Positions 1 through 11,919 of a DNA stretch of 64,000 bases are shown piece after piece. The stretch is from Chamaecrista fasciculata (taxonomy: Eukaryota; Streptophyta; Magnoliopsida; Fabales; Fabaceae), in contig QANZ01045835.1 of assembly GCA_003254925.1 (NCBI GenBank), forward strand, positions 1 to 64,000, in the 5' to 3' direction. The translations under genes were made by a program, and so were the position numbers. Numbering within the stretch: the stretch's first letter is position 1; every line of letters begins with the position of its first letter. The notes beneath the pieces were generated by a model. It searched no databases. It had not been told where the DNA came from and was given only the letters and a program-made list of their open reading frames with translations.

Positions 1-59
1 TTCAAAATAAAATTAATTTTGAACAACCAAAACACCCCTCACACATATAATATAGTATA

Positions 60-400
60 GATATAGATATAGATATTGATATATATTTTACCAATTTTTA
101 ATTCCTTGAGGATCATGCTTGTTTCATTCATCACCCTGGATTATTCCAACTTCTATGTTTTAATGACTAAACGTTTTCTTTGAGGAGTTCCATCCTTTAG
201 ATTCCTTATTTTATGGTATTGGAGGCATTCATGAGTTGGAAGCTTAGCAAATTGTAAACACCCTCTTCTAATTTTACACTAAGCTAGATATAAAGCATTT
301 TTCTGGCCAAAAAAAAAAAAATATAAAGCATTTGAAAATAATGCCTTTGTTATCACTTTGGCACGATTTTGATACTTTGCAACAGAAATATTTGTAATTA
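60..400 (-). repeat. Inverted copy of a CCCH-gene intron 4 segment
   Basis: Read on the minus strand, this stretch matches about 61,950-62,245 on the plus strand. Shared blocks include the runs around GATAACAAAGGCATTATTTT, AGAAGAGGGTGTTTACAAT and GGATGGAACTCCTCAAAGAA. The 62-kb copy lies in intron 4 of the zinc-finger gene, so this is a displaced, inverted piece of that locus. The left copy carries an extra 20-bp insertion at 301-320. The match was made by eye; identity looks like roughly 85-90%. Confidence 0.85.
288..333 (+). repeat. Micro-insertion: 20-bp TTCTGGCC-poly(A) with 13-bp target duplication
   Basis: ATATAAAGCATTT occurs at 288-300 and again at 321-333. Between the copies is a 20-bp insert, TTCTGGCC followed by A12. 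The paralogous segment near 62,015-62,030 has the same flanks without the insert, so the unoccupied site is visible. The structure is that of target-primed reverse transcription leaving only the extreme 3' end of an element. Confidence 0.8.
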
Positions 401-645
401 TATTATTGACCGACCTATGGATGAGAGCTCTATATTAGGGATAATAATCACTTGACATTAGCCTATCTAATCCTTATATACCAGAGAGTAATTAAATACA
501 ATCCTAATTATATACATTCCATAACACTCCCCCTCAAGTTGGAGCATAAATGTCAATCATGCCCAACTTGTTACAAATATATTCAACCCTTGCACTACTC
601 AAGGCTATTTGTGAAGATGTCACCAGTTGCAACATTATCATCAAC
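400..645 (-). mobile_element. Truncated 3' end of a Ty1/copia element
   Basis: On the minus strand, about 640-537 reads as the C-terminal tail of a copia RNase H with two or more lesions, ending in the typical KLGMIDIYAPT-stop. It is followed at once by a polypurine tract (complement of 527-537) and a TGTTATGG LTR start (complement of 519-526). The LTR can be followed to about 400, where the neighbouring repeat begins. Nothing remains of integrase or reverse transcriptase, so it is a dead fragment. Confidence 0.7.
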
Positions 646-2879
646 ATTAAATGCCTTCTAACCTACAAAATAACAATATGATGCAAGGATGAAAAAAAAA
701 GAGAAAGCATGCAAACCCAGAACCCTGTGCCCTCCTTTTCCCCAAATTTGTGGTCGTTTGACAAAAAAATTCCATGCAATATACGTCTAAAGTTGAAAAC
801 TTCCTGATTAAGCAAATAAATTATATTGGTAAAAAGTTTATGATAGTATATGCAAATGTTGAACAGGTTTCAACTTACACATGTGATTAAAAAATTAAGA
901 AAATATCTTACTAGTCAAATACATATAGAAGAGAAGAGAATCAGAATTTTCTCTTTCCCACAGAGTAATTTACCCTAAATAAAATAGAAAAGAAGGAACA
1001 ATCAGATAAATCTAAAAGTAATAGCAGCAAAGCAATACCTCCTCAGCAAGATGCAAAAAGTAGTTGACAAAGATCACCCAAAACACCAGAAAAGCGTGCA
1101 CGCAACTCTTCCCTCTGGAAAATCAAAACATTCTTTTAAATAAAGAAATGTATACAAATTGATTAGGAAAAAAGACAAGTGAACATCACAATAGAGCATG
1201 TGATGAAAAATTAAGACTCTCAAGAACCCGAATGCCAACACCAACTGGGCAATTATTGGTGTGGCAAATACAGGCCATTGAATTATAATCAAATATATAA
1301 CCATGTAAAAGTGGCAAATAAGTAAATGGGTTTTACAGTTTCTTCTCTATAATTGTTTCTTTTAGATCTTTTCACAATCTCAAAAAGTATAATGACAATT
1401 TTTAATAGATGTTTTTAGAACAGTGACAAGAAGGCTTGATTTAACTTTACAGAAAGCAGAGAATTCCCAAAATAGAACTAAAAGATAAATTCTCAATCAG
1501 AGAACCACTACTTGTGATTATGAAAAAAAAAATTAGTGGAAAACGTACATTTAGAGCTTCTAGTTTTAAGTTTAAGTAAAATGATTGAACAATTTAACAC
1601 CAACCATATATATATAAGTATAACATTTAAAAGACTGACAGATTAACCATACTTGCTAAACTAGCTAGGGTCTGGTCTAAAAACGTATATATATAACATT
1701 TAATACCAACCATATACATATAACATTTAATCAAATGTATACTTAACACGCTTATATCATTTATATATGATTGTTAATTACCATGTATCTATCAGTAAGA
1801 AGGGATTAGGGAAATTTAATATACTTTTGGTTGATGCTCATCATAATGCCTTAGAAATTCTGAAAAGAACTAGGAGTAGCAACTAAGCAAATGGGTTTTT
1901 TACATTTTCTTCTAAAGAATTGCTATTTTCAATTCTTTTCTTATAACAGTGATAACAAGCAAATAAAAAACCCTTCAGAAATATAGTATGAAAGCCATTG
2001 AATTTTCCGGTTCCATAAATGGAGACATGGATATCTTCTTAACTTTGACCTAAGATGAATTCAAAGAGGAACAGAGAAATCAACAAAGAAGGCTAATTTA
2101 ATTTTACACAAAGCAAAGAAGCCATAGCTGACAATCCCAAAATAGAAAAACACCAGATTTTGAAGCAACATTGCGATTTTGAATTACCTTGCTCCAGAAT
2201 TTGTATAGTTGGCTGTTATTCTGAATCAAATCGTTCCTCCATGAAATTTGAAATCTGCTTGGCTGAACATGACTTTGGATTCTTCATAATTTGAAATCTC
2301 AAGGAAGAAGTAAAGAGTAATTAGGGGGAGAAGCAAAAACTAGTCGTTGTCGGATAATTTCTCCATTTCGTTTTTTCCTTTGATTCCAATTTACAGAGAA
2401 AACAGAAATTGTCCCATCCCTTGGATAATCCTAAAACAGAATAAGATAAACTTCATGGGGCTGTTTGCCGAAAATAGAGCAACATTTAAATTATCCCATA
2501 CCTTGACTCCTTAAAATTCAGTAAAAGAATCCTTAGATTCTGCTATTCTCCGCGCAAAATTACAATAAAATTGAAATACTTCTATACAGCTTGAATCAAC
2601 AAAAACAATAAAATTGAAAATGATTTTTCAGAATGTTGTGAGATGTAGCTAGAACTTATCTTTAGAATCCTTCTCGTTGCTCCAGTTCTGCCATCCTGCC
2701 CTGAAATCTGAGAGGTAATTAAAAGTGCAAATTTGAAAAAGACAATATGAGAATTAAAAGCAACATTAACATATATGATGCAACTTAAGAGAAATACAAG
2801 GTACAAAAATAGAAAAATAGAAAAAATAAATGGCTTTTCAGATTATTGTGAGATGTAATTGGAATTTATTTTTAGAACC

Positions 2880-3134
2880 CTTCCTCCTTGCGACGAATCT
2901 CCAGTTGTTCAGGTGTTTCAGTCTACTCTACAACTAGAACTCAATTACCCTGCTTTGCCAAGGTAGTTCTAGTAAGTTTCTCCCAAGTTGCAAATTGGCT
3001 CATTAATATGTATAAGTTCAATAAAGGAGATAAAATAAGAAAAGTAAGTCATGCATTAGGCAAACCTTGCTAGCCAGTTTCTCCACATTCATTGAGAAAT
3101 GCCTCTCTGGAAACCCACAATGAGGTTCTTTTCC
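2880..3134 (-). pseudogene. MSH6 fragment, mismatch-recognition region, two exons
   Basis: The first exon (3134-3066, acceptor TTTTAG, donor GTTTGC) reads EPHCGFPERHFSMNVEKLA, matching the MSH6 family block GEQPHCGFPEKNFSVNVEKLA. The next (from 2949, acceptor AAAGCAG) reads VLVVE-stop-TETPEQLEIRRKE, matching family VLVVEQTETPEQLE. Lesions are a stop in the GYRV position, a CAG-to-TAG stop in the EQTETP motif, and a one-base insertion just before GSKDK. Family MSH6 proteins bind DNA with this N-terminal part and pair with MSH2. This piece cannot make product. The assignment rests on motifs remembered from the family. Confidence 0.85.
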
Positions 3135-3652
3135 CTAAAAATGGAATTATATACAAACAAATAAGGTACAAAATATAACCTTATCATTTTCTTTATGACT
3201 ATGTAATGATGTTATTGACAAGAGTAAAGAGACCAAAATAAATATGCATGATTACCTGGGAGCATGGTATGATCCTTGTTGATTTTTGGAGAATAATATT
3301 CGTAATATTATTTCATCATAAACAAAAAGGTTTACAATGCTTAAATAAGAGAAAATATTCCTAATCAAGTTAGGAATCCTAATCTAATATCTAATCTAAT
3401 ATTTGATAAGATAATGATAATATAAATCAGATTCTAATAAGATATTTCTAATCTTAAAAGATAATGATAAAATAAGAAATAAAATAATTCCTAGATTTCT
3501 CAACAATCCTAAAGAAAGTTATTTCAGCTCATGCAAGAAATAAATTATACAGACGTAGCATCCAAATGAGGACCATATAAATCCATAACAAATTCAAAAA
3601 GAGACGTTGGCACTGAGAAATTATAGATAATCAATAAAACCTCAAATCCCTA

Positions 3653-4603
3653 AATCAATAAACCCCAAATCATGCAATGTCTTACCCCAAATATTACTAT
3701 TTATCCACCATTAAAAAGGGATTAAGGAAATTAACTATAAGCTTGTAGATGATGTTCGTCATAATGCTTTAGAAATTCTGAAAATTAAGAACTAAAAGTA
3801 GCAAATAAGTAAAATGGGTTTTACAGTTTCTTCTTTAGAATTGTTTCTTTTAGTTCTTTTAACAATCTCAAAAAGTATAATGACAACTTTTAATAGATGT
3901 TTTTAAAACAGTGACAAGAAGGCTTAATAGAAAAATAGCATATGCAGACATATATATATATACCAGACAATTCTAAATCAGAGAACCACTACTTGCGTTT
4001 TTCTTTTAAAAAAAAGTTAGTGGAAAAAGTACGTTAAGAGCTTCTAGTTTTATATTTAACTAAAATGATTGAACAAATGTTATACCAACCATATAAATAT
4101 AACATTTACAAGACTGACAGATAAACCCCAAATCAATAAACCCCAAATCATGCAATGTCTTACCCCAAATATTACTATTTATCCACCATTAAAAAGGGAT
4201 TAAGGAAATTAACTATAAGCTTGTAGATGATGTTCGTCATAATGCTTTAGAAATTCTGAAAATTAAGAACTAAAAGTAGCAAATAAGTAAAATGGGTTTT
4301 ACAGTTTCTTCTTTAGAATTGTTTCTTTTAGTTCTTTTAACAATCTCAAAAAGTATAATGACAACTTTTAATAGATGTTTTTAAAACAGTGACAAGAAGG
4401 CTTAATAGAAAAATAGCATATGCAGACATATATATATATATACCAGACAATTCTAAATCAGAGAACCACTACTTGCGTTTTTCTTTTAAAAAAAAGTTAG
4501 TGGAAAAAGTACGTTAAGAGCTTCTAGTTTTATATTTAACTAAAATGATTGAACAAATGTTTATACCAACCATATAAATATAACATTTACAAGACTGACA
4601 GAT
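3653..4603. repeat. Near-identical 479-bp tandem duplication
   Basis: Unit one, 3653-4130, and unit two, 4131-about 4603, are almost base-for-base identical. The only differences noted are two extra bases in a TA microsatellite, one T, and the unit ends. The same family occurs in diverged form near 1,310-1,680, 7,640-7,920 and 18,810-19,090. The near identity marks a recent event. Confidence 0.9.
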
Positions 4604-4646
4604 TAACCATACTTTTTTTTTTTGGCCAAAAACAGATTAACCATAC
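4598..4646 (-). repeat. Micro-insertion: poly(T)-GGCCAAAA with ~15-bp target duplication
   Basis: ACAGATTAACCATAC occurs at 4598-4612 and at 4632-4646 around T11-GGCCAAAA. Read on the minus strand, the insert is TTTTGGCC followed by poly(A), the same sequence as the inserts near 301, 7054, 15057 and 62662. The unoccupied site is present at about 1639-1656, where the same flanks join directly and run into CTTGCTAAACTAG. Confidence 0.85.
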
Positions 4647-6479
4647 TTGCTAAACTAGTGTATGGTCTAACAACTAAAAAGGTTAAAATAATAATAAATA
4701 AATATATGTAGATATATATAACCATGCCAAAAGTTTATTTTACTGAAATGTATACTTAACAGGCTTATATCATTTATATATGTCTGTAATTACTATGCAT
4801 CTATTAGTAATAATGGATTAGTGAAATTAACTATACTTAATGTTGATGCTCATCATAATGCCTTCTCAAAGGAACTAGGAGTAGCAACAAAAGTAAATGG
4901 TTTTTTTTTTTACATTTTCTTCTAAAGAATTGCTATTTTCAATTCTTTTCACATCACAAAAGTATAATACTAATCATTAATTAGTCTTCTTATAACAGTG
5001 ATAACAAGCAAATAAAAACCCTTTCAGAAATAGAGTATGAAAGCCATTGAATTTTCTGGTTCCATAAAAGGAGACGTGGATATCTTCTTAACTTCGACCC
5101 GAGATGAATTCAAAGAGGAATAGTGAAATCAACAAAGAAGGCTAAATTAATTTTACAGGAAGCAAAGAAGCCATAGCAGACAATCCCAAAATAGAAAAAC
5201 ATCAGATAAAGATATAACAGACAATGAAGGAACATTGCGATTTTTAAATGACCTTGCTCCAGAATTTGTGTAGTTGACTATTCTTCTGAATCAAATCATT
5301 CCTCCCTGAAATCTGAAATCGACTTTGGATTCATCAAAATTTGGAATCTAAAGGAAGAAGGATAGAGTAACTAGGGGGAGAAGCAAAAACTAGTCGGAGA
5401 ATTTCTCCATTTCGTTTTTTCCTTTGATTCCAATTTACAGAGAAAACAAAAATTATCCCACCTCTTGGATACTCCTAAAACAGAAGAAGATAAACTTAAT
5501 GGGGTTGTTTACCTAAAATGGAGCAACATTTAGATTTAAAATTAGTTACGAAAAAAGTAGCAACAATGAAATTGGGTTTTTACAGTTTCTTCTTTAGACT
5601 GTCTAAATTTAGTTTTTTTCACAATCTCAAAAGCCTTTAATAAGTATTCTCAGAACAGTAATAAGAAAAAACTCTGTTAGAAATAGAGTTTCAAATTCAT
5701 TGAATTGTACATAAAGTAACTTCCCAAAAAAGAAAATTATAGAAAGCAGAGAAGAACAGCACATGCATGAAGATGTAACAACAGACAATGGAGCAACATT
5801 ATGGTTTTGAATTACCTTGTTCTGAAACTTGTGTACTATGAGTTTGCTTCAATTCAATTGCTTCTCCAAAATCAATAAGACCCACTGAATGAGATCAAAA
5901 ATAGAGTGGAACATAATAAAAATGAATAAAAAAGCAGAAATTAAAATTAAAAAAAAATACTATATCTTTGAAGGGATATAAACCCCAATACCAGAAAAAA
6001 AAAAAGATGCATTAGCAAACCTTTCTTCTGAAAGACATCCAAACAAGCAGCTTTTGCAAGGTTTATCTACGTTCCTTGCACTATATATTTACACAACATA
6101 GATAATCAGCATGAAAAAGAATAGGTTAACAAGGACTGGAACTTAAAAACGAATTGAATATAAGAACACCAAAATAATCACGAAGTACCCATCTAAGTAG
6201 TTCGAACAATATTCAAGCAGCTTTTGCAAGGTTATCTACGTTCCCTGCACTATATATTTACACAACATAGATAATCAGCATGAAAAAGAATGGGTTAACA
6301 AGGAACTTGATAAAAACGAATTGAATATAAGAACACCAAAATAATCACGAAGTACCCATCTAAGTAATTCGAACAATATTCAGTTAATATCAAATATTTT
6401 CACAATACATAAAACCAAGCCTTTCTCAGATTTTGTTGAGAAAAAGAAAATTTATCAAAAGACAGCAAAAGTCATACCT

Positions 6480-6527
6480 TCACTCCTTGAGATTCAGGAA
6501 AAGAATCCTCAGACTTGGCTAATTTCT
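6480..6527 (-). pseudogene. Repeated 16-codon exon, intact copy
   Basis: On the minus strand an acceptor (TTTTGTGCAG) is followed by 48 open bases reading KLAKSEDSFPESQGVK and then a GTATGA donor. It is the cleanest of about 13 copies; others carry substitutions, a stop (for example near 29,278) or altered donors. I do not recognise the protein. In the array it lies 5' of the exons that resemble MSH6 KQWWEF, so it may be part of a rearranged MSH6-like gene or come from another gene. With no intact neighbours it is listed as a pseudo-exon. Confidence 0.5.
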
Positions 6528-7033
6528 GCACAAAATTACGAAAATAAAGTCAAAGAAAAACTAAAGAAAAGAATCCTCACCCTAAATCCAGAAGTACCCA
6601 TCTAAGTAGTTCGAACAATTTTTAGTTAAAATCAAATATTGTCTTTCACAATACATAAAACCAAGCCTTTCCCAGATTTTCTTGAGAAAAAGAAAATTTA
6701 TGAAAAGAAGGCAAAAGTCTGCTTCTAACGATACCAGTTTGATTATAAAGCCGTAACTTCACTCCTTGAGATTCAGGAAAAGGATTCTCTGACTTGGCTA
6801 ATTTCTGCACAAAATTACAAAAATAAAGTCAAAGAAAAAATGACATGGAAATATTTCTATTCAGCTTGAGTCAACAAAAAGAATGAAATTGAAAAATAAA
6901 AACAATAAATGACTTTTCAGATTTTTGTGAGACGTAATTAGAACTTATCTTTAGAACCCTTCTCCTTGCTCCTTTTTCTGCCATCATGCCCTGAAATGTA
7001 AGAGGTAATCAAAAGTGAAAATTTAAAAAAGAC

Positions 7034-7086
7034 AAAACTAAAATTAAAAGTAATGGCCAAAAAAAAAAAACTAAAATTAAAAGTAA
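7034..7086 (+). repeat. Micro-insertion: TGGCC-poly(A) with ~20-bp target duplication
   Basis: The run AAAACTAAAATTAAAAGTAA is present at 7034-7053 and again at 7067-7086, around TGGCC plus poly(A). Paralogous array copies (near 14,130 and 21,746) have a single copy of the flank and no insert. Confidence 0.8.
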
Positions 7087-7264
7087 CATGAACATATATG
7101 ATGCAACTAAAGAGCAATACAAAGTACAAAAACAGAAATACTTCAATACAACGCGTGAACCAACAAAAACAATGACATTGAAAATTAAAAATAATAAAAA
7201 TGACTTTTCAGACTTTTCTGCTCAATCAGAAAGGAAGTTTCATTAGACATCTGCTCAAACATAC

Positions 7265-7454
7265 TGTAAGTCAAGCTCTTTCACTCCATCCGGATCCATT
7301 TCAAAAGTTCATAATTATCCATCGGCTCAAACAGAAAAGAAGTTTCATTAGACATCACAGTAATAACAACAATAAATCTTAGCTGCACCAGACAAGTCAC
7401 CTTAAAGAGTAGAATTTTGTCCATATGCTTCGACTTGAACTCCCACCATTGCTT
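7265..7454 (-). pseudogene. MSH6 fragment, KQWWEF and KFYEL exons, frameshifted
   Basis: The exon 7454-7401 (acceptor ATACAG, donor GTGACT) reads KQWWEFKSKHMDKILLFK, closely matching the MSH6 family block QWWEFKSKHMDKV.FFK at the start of the conserved MutS N-terminal domain. The following exon, about 7326-7265, corresponds to family GKFYELFEMD, but a one-base deletion relative to the copy at 18.4 kb shifts the frame (NYELLKWIRME-stop). It is therefore non-functional. Confidence 0.85.
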
Positions 7455-8128
7455 CTGTATTGGTAAACAGGTTACTTTAACATTGTTCAACAAGAAGTAC
7501 TTGAGTCTTAGTATACTACTTTAGATGCAATTACCTGCACATCGGACAAACTCTAAAGTACAGCCAACACCAACTGGGCAATTACAGGTGAGGCAAATAC
7601 AAGCCATTGAATTATGAACAAATATATAACTAAGTAAAAGTAGAAAATAAGTGAATGGGTTTTACAATTTCTTCTTTATAATTGTTTCTCTTAGTTCTTT
7701 TCACAATCTCAAAAATTATAATGACAATTTTTAGTAGTTGTTTTTAGAACAGTGACAAGAAGGTTTGATTTAAGTTCACATAAAGCATAGAAATCCTAAA
7801 ATAGAAAAACAGCATATGAAGACATATATATAAATCAGACCATTCTCAATCAGAAAACTACTACTAGTGATTTTGAACAAAGTTAGTGGAAAAAGTACAT
7901 TTAGAGCTTCTTGTTTTAAGTTCTTTTCACAATCTTAGAAGCATGATGATAGTCTTTAGTAAGTATTCTCACTTCTCAGAACAGTGATAAGAAAAACTCT
8001 TTTAGAAATAGAGTTTCAAATCCATTGAATTGTACCCAAAGTAACTTCCCAAAAAAAAACTTATAGAAAGCAGAGAAGAACAGCACATGAAGATGTAACA
8101 ACAGACAAGGGAGCAATGTTACAGTTTT

Positions 8129-8386
8129 TGTAGAGGGAGCAAGTCACCTTAGAGTTAATATTAGTATTAGTAAATAATAGTTTTTACTGTCTATTATTAC
8201 TGATATTAGTTACTATTAACTCAGCTAGCTCATTTCCATGTATTACAGTTTTAGTCCTAGTTCTTTCCGTGTATTACTGTTTTAGTCCTAGTTTTCCATC
8301 TTGTATCAGCAAGTATATAATATATTGTATTACTCATTTCCTACTCAATAAATGAGATTAACCAATATACAATCTGAGATTGTTCA
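8129..8386 (+). repeat. 5' LTR of the copia element
   Basis: Starts TGTAGAGG and ends TTGTTCA. A TATA-like TATATAATATATTG lies near 8313-8326. Inside, the phrase GTTTTAGTCCTAG occurs twice. The first ~22 bases after TGTAGAGG differ from the 3' LTR by a small replacement (GAGCAAGTCACC against ATAGTTA). Confidence 0.93.
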
Positions 8387-8399
8387 TGGTATCAGAGCC
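8387..8399 (+). other. Primer-binding site (initiator tRNA-Met type)
   Basis: TGGTATCAGAGCC lies directly after the LTR terminal CA. This is the usual copia site, complementary to the 3' end of the plant initiator methionine tRNA. Confidence 0.92.
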
Positions 8400-8435
8400 T
8401 TCGGGAAAACTACAGTTTACGCTCGGCGGACAAGA

Positions 8436-9080
8436 ATGGCGTCTCTAATTCAAGAAACGGAGTCGACGACGGCGGCGCACGGTGTCACAGGCATTGAAGC
8501 GTTTGTTCGGAGCTTGATGAAGAGCGACGAACCTTCTTGGGCGTTGCATAGCTCGGACCAGCCAGGGCTCGTGATGGTTTCTTCTCACCTGACGAGTTCG
8601 AACTTTCTCACCTGGAGCAAGGCGATGCAGATTGCGTTAGGTGCGAAGGACAAATTAGGGTTCATCAATGGAAAATTACAGCCTCCAACTGATGAAGAAC
8701 TTCTTGCGAAATGGACAAAGGCAGATCAGATGATCTTTTCTTGGATTTTGAATGCGATTGGTAAGCCTCTTTCTAATCAATTCTTGTATTTCCCAACTTC
8801 ATTTGCTTTGTGGCAAGAATTGGAAGGGCGATTTGGGGTGAGTAGTGGTCCGCAGATTTATAAGTTGCAGAGGATGACAACTACTCTTGAACAAGGAGAT
8901 GATACAGTCACAGAGTATTATGGGAAGTTGCATCAGTTTTGGGATGAGATGGATCAGTTGGAGCCTGTTTTGCTGTGTGATTGTCCTAATCACAAGAAAA
9001 CTCTGGAAAGAGAGTCTAGAAGGAAAGTGAATCAGTTTCTTATGGGGCTGAATGAAGGATATGAAAGTTTGCGTAGTTAG
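8436..9080 (+). pseudogene. copia gag, N-terminal part, ended by a premature TAG
   Basis: I take the start as ATG at 8436 (MASLIQETEST), because the earlier in-frame ATG at 8352 lies inside the LTR. The product has the UBN2/gag-polypeptide type fold signature, with SNFLTWSKAMQIAL near residue 60 and LEQGDDTVTEYYGKLHQFWD further on. The frame stops at TAG 9078-9080 inside the conserved GLNEGYESLRS-stop-ILNLDPLPS run, where relatives have Gln. The frame is otherwise open past this point, so a single C-to-T change made the stop. Confidence 0.88.
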
Positions 9081-11147
9081 ATATTGAATCTTGATCCACT
9101 ACCAAGTGTGATCAAGGCTTATTCAATGGTGGTTAGAAAAGAACAAGAAAAGGATGCTAAGATGGCATTTACTCCTAGTGTTTCTGAAGTAGGAGCCATG
9201 GTGTTGAAATTCCAGAAGGAAAGTGCAGATTGGAAGAATGTTAAAAAGAAAGAACAGAAGAAGATTATTTGTGAGCATTGTAGTGTTCCTGGTCATAGCA
9301 AAGACAGTTGTTTCAAACTGTTTGGTTATCCTGAATGGTATAATGAGTTGAAGAAGAATGGTCTTCCTAAGAAGCAAGGAAGTAATGTGGTTGCTGCAGT
9401 TAGTAGCAGTGCAGAAAATGTAATGAAGAATGATAAAGTTCCTGATTTTTCAGCCCTGTTTACACAGTTTATGCATCAAGAATTTGCGAAGCTAAACAAA
9501 GGAAAAAGTGTTGCGGATGAGTATGCTAGCTTTGTTAATTCAATAGAGTTTGCAGGTATCTCTTCTTCATATAAATTTATTGCTTCTGGTTCTTGGATAG
9601 TAGATACAGGAGCATCTTGTCACATGTGTTTTGAGAAACATTTGCTTCATGATATTAGAGTTTTATCTCAGCCTAGACTTATCCATTTGCCTAATGGTTG
9701 TTCTATGAAGATTACTACAGAAGGCAGAGCTGTTATTAATTCTAAATTGACATTGGAAGATGTTCTTTATGTACCTTCATTTCAATACAATTTGATGTCT
9801 GTTAGGAGGGTTTTAAATGAAGATTTAAGGGCTGTTTTTGATCAGGATGCTTGTTTCATACAGGACCAGAAGATTAGAAAAATATTGGCTAAAGGAGAGG
9901 CTTTGGGAAATTTGTATGTGTTGAAGCAAGAAATATCTAGTGGTGATGTTTGTAATATAGTTGCTTCTAGGATTTTTGTTTCAGATTTATGGCATAAACG
10001 AATGGGACATGCTTCTTTGAATGTTTTAAAGCATGCTTCCTTACCTGTAATAGATACACATGGTGCTTGTACAGTTTTTCATAAATCAAAACAACAAAGA
10101 TTGCCATTTCCCAATAGCTCTAGTATTGCTTCTGAAATTTTTGAGTTGGTTCATATGGATGTGTGGGGACCTTATAATAGGAAAAGTATTTCGAATGCTC
10201 GGCTGTTTTTGACTGTGGTAGATGGTTTTAGTAAAGCTACATGGGCTTTTATGTTAAAAGACAAGACACAAGTGTTATCTTTTGTGATTGATTTTATTCA
10301 TATGGCTGAAAATCAATTTGGTAAGAAAGTGAAGATTATAAGGACTGATAATGGTACAGAATTTGTGAATGAGAAGTTCTTTAGGGTGTTGGCAGAAAAG
10401 GGAATTTTACATCATCGTTCTTGTGTCTACACACCACAACAAAATGGTGTTGTAGAACGCAAGCATAGGCATCTACTACAGGTGGCTCGAGGGCTTATGT
10501 TTCAGTCCTCATTACCTTCAAAATTCTGGGCAGAAAGTGTTCTTGCTGCCACTTTTGTTATAAATAGGTTGCCATCTCCTTTGTTGAAGTGGAAATCACC
10601 CTATGAGTTGTTATTTGGTAAGTCTCCTGATTACTCAAGGTTGAAGGTCTTTGGTTGTTTAGCTTTTGCTTCAAACACAGTTCCTTTGAAGGATAAGTTT
10701 GCACCAAGAGCTTTTAAATGTGCGTTTTTAGGCTATGTGGCTGGGCACAAAGCTTATAAATTGTTTGATTTGGAGAATCAGAAAATTCTGGTTTCGAGAG
10801 ATGTTATCTTTTATGAAAATTTCTTCCCATTTGCTGCTGCTCCTTTAGATGAACATGATACTGATCCTATACCTATAACCATTCCTGAATTTCCTATTAA
10901 ACCATAGTTTAATCGCTTGATTATACCCACAGAAAACACAAACCATACACTACCTTTACCTACAGAAAGTGGTACTCCCACACCTTCTTTACCTTCGATT
11001 ACACCAGAAATTTCCCATACAGAAACAGCCATTGAACAAATACCCATACAGAATCTGCCACCTCAGAATCAATTTCTACACCTCAAACACTCCCTATACT
11101 ACCCACCAGAATTTCCACAAGACAAACCAAACCACAAGCATGGATGA
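9081..11147 (+). pseudogene. copia gag zinc knuckle, protease and integrase
   Basis: Continues in the gag frame. In order: zinc knuckle CEHCSVPGHSKDSC (near 9270), protease active site WIVDTGASCHM (near 9595), GAG-pre-integrase LWHKRMGH, and integrase core with the acidic residues in MDVWGPY, RTDNGTEF and GVVERKHRHLL, then SPYELLFGKSPDYSRLKVFGC. The second Cys of the integrase zinc motif appears to be Phe (ACTVFHKSKQQRLPF). TAG at 10905-10907 interrupts the frame. The same frame resumes to 11147, but the reverse transcriptase lies in another frame, so a frameshift occurred at roughly 11,040-11,060. Confidence 0.88.
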
Positions 11148-11878
11148 GTGATTATGTATGTAGTAGTGTTACTGATTCACATAATTCTTATAATTTGGAA
11201 TTTGTGCAGTTTTGCCCGGAATACACTGCTTTCATGACAAATGTCACTCAATTGAAGGAGCCACATTCATATAAAGAAGCAGCTAAACACTCAGAATGGT
11301 GTGAAGCAATGGAGAAAGAGTTAATGGCACTTGAGAAGAATGAAACATGGGAGGTCACTGATTTGCCGCCAGGAAAACAGTCTATTGGTTTAAAATGGGT
11401 CTACAAAATTAAGCTAAATCCAGATGGGACAGTAGAGAGATACAAGGCAAGACTTGTTGCAAAGGGGTACAACCAAGTAGAAGGAGTTGACTACTTTGAT
11501 AGCTACTCACCAGTTGCAAAACAAGTCACTGTGAGGACTGTTTTAGCATTAAGTACTATGAAGACTTGGCCCTTGCATCAACTCGACATCAACAATGCAT
11601 TTCTTCATGGGTATCTACATGAAGAAGTATACCTGAAGCCACCACAGGGTTATGATAAAGCCAAACCGGGACAAGTATGTAAGTTGAGGAAGTCTCTTTA
11701 TGGTTTGAAGCAGGCTTCAAGAGAATGGAATTCCGAATTCACCTCCAAATTGATTGGTTTTGGTTTTAGACAGTCTGAGCATGATCACTGTTTATTTACT
11801 TTCAAAATGGATGGTGTTTTTCTTATACTTCTAGTATATGTCGATGATGTGTTGATCACAGGAAATAGTGAGTCCTAA
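11144..11878 (+). pseudogene. copia reverse transcriptase, N-terminal and palm region
   Basis: Shows the copia RT hallmarks: HSEWCEAMEKEL, ALEKNETWEV, LKWVYKIKLNPDGTVERYKARLVAKGY, LHQLDINNAFLHG, LRKSLYGLKQASREWN, and the catalytic YVDDVLITG near 11,835. Just after the catalytic motif the frame ends (TAA at 11876-11878). The continuing homology is in a different frame from about 11920, so a second frameshift lies between 11,865 and 11,920. Confidence 0.9.
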
Positions 11879-11919
11879 ATTCTTAAAGTAAAGGAATTTC
11901 TTCATTCAACCTTTACTAT

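Noticed and set aside
8352..8435. In-frame ATG of the copia gag inside the LTR
   Set aside because: It lies upstream of the LTR end and primer site. Gag most likely starts at 8,436, where family-like sequence begins.
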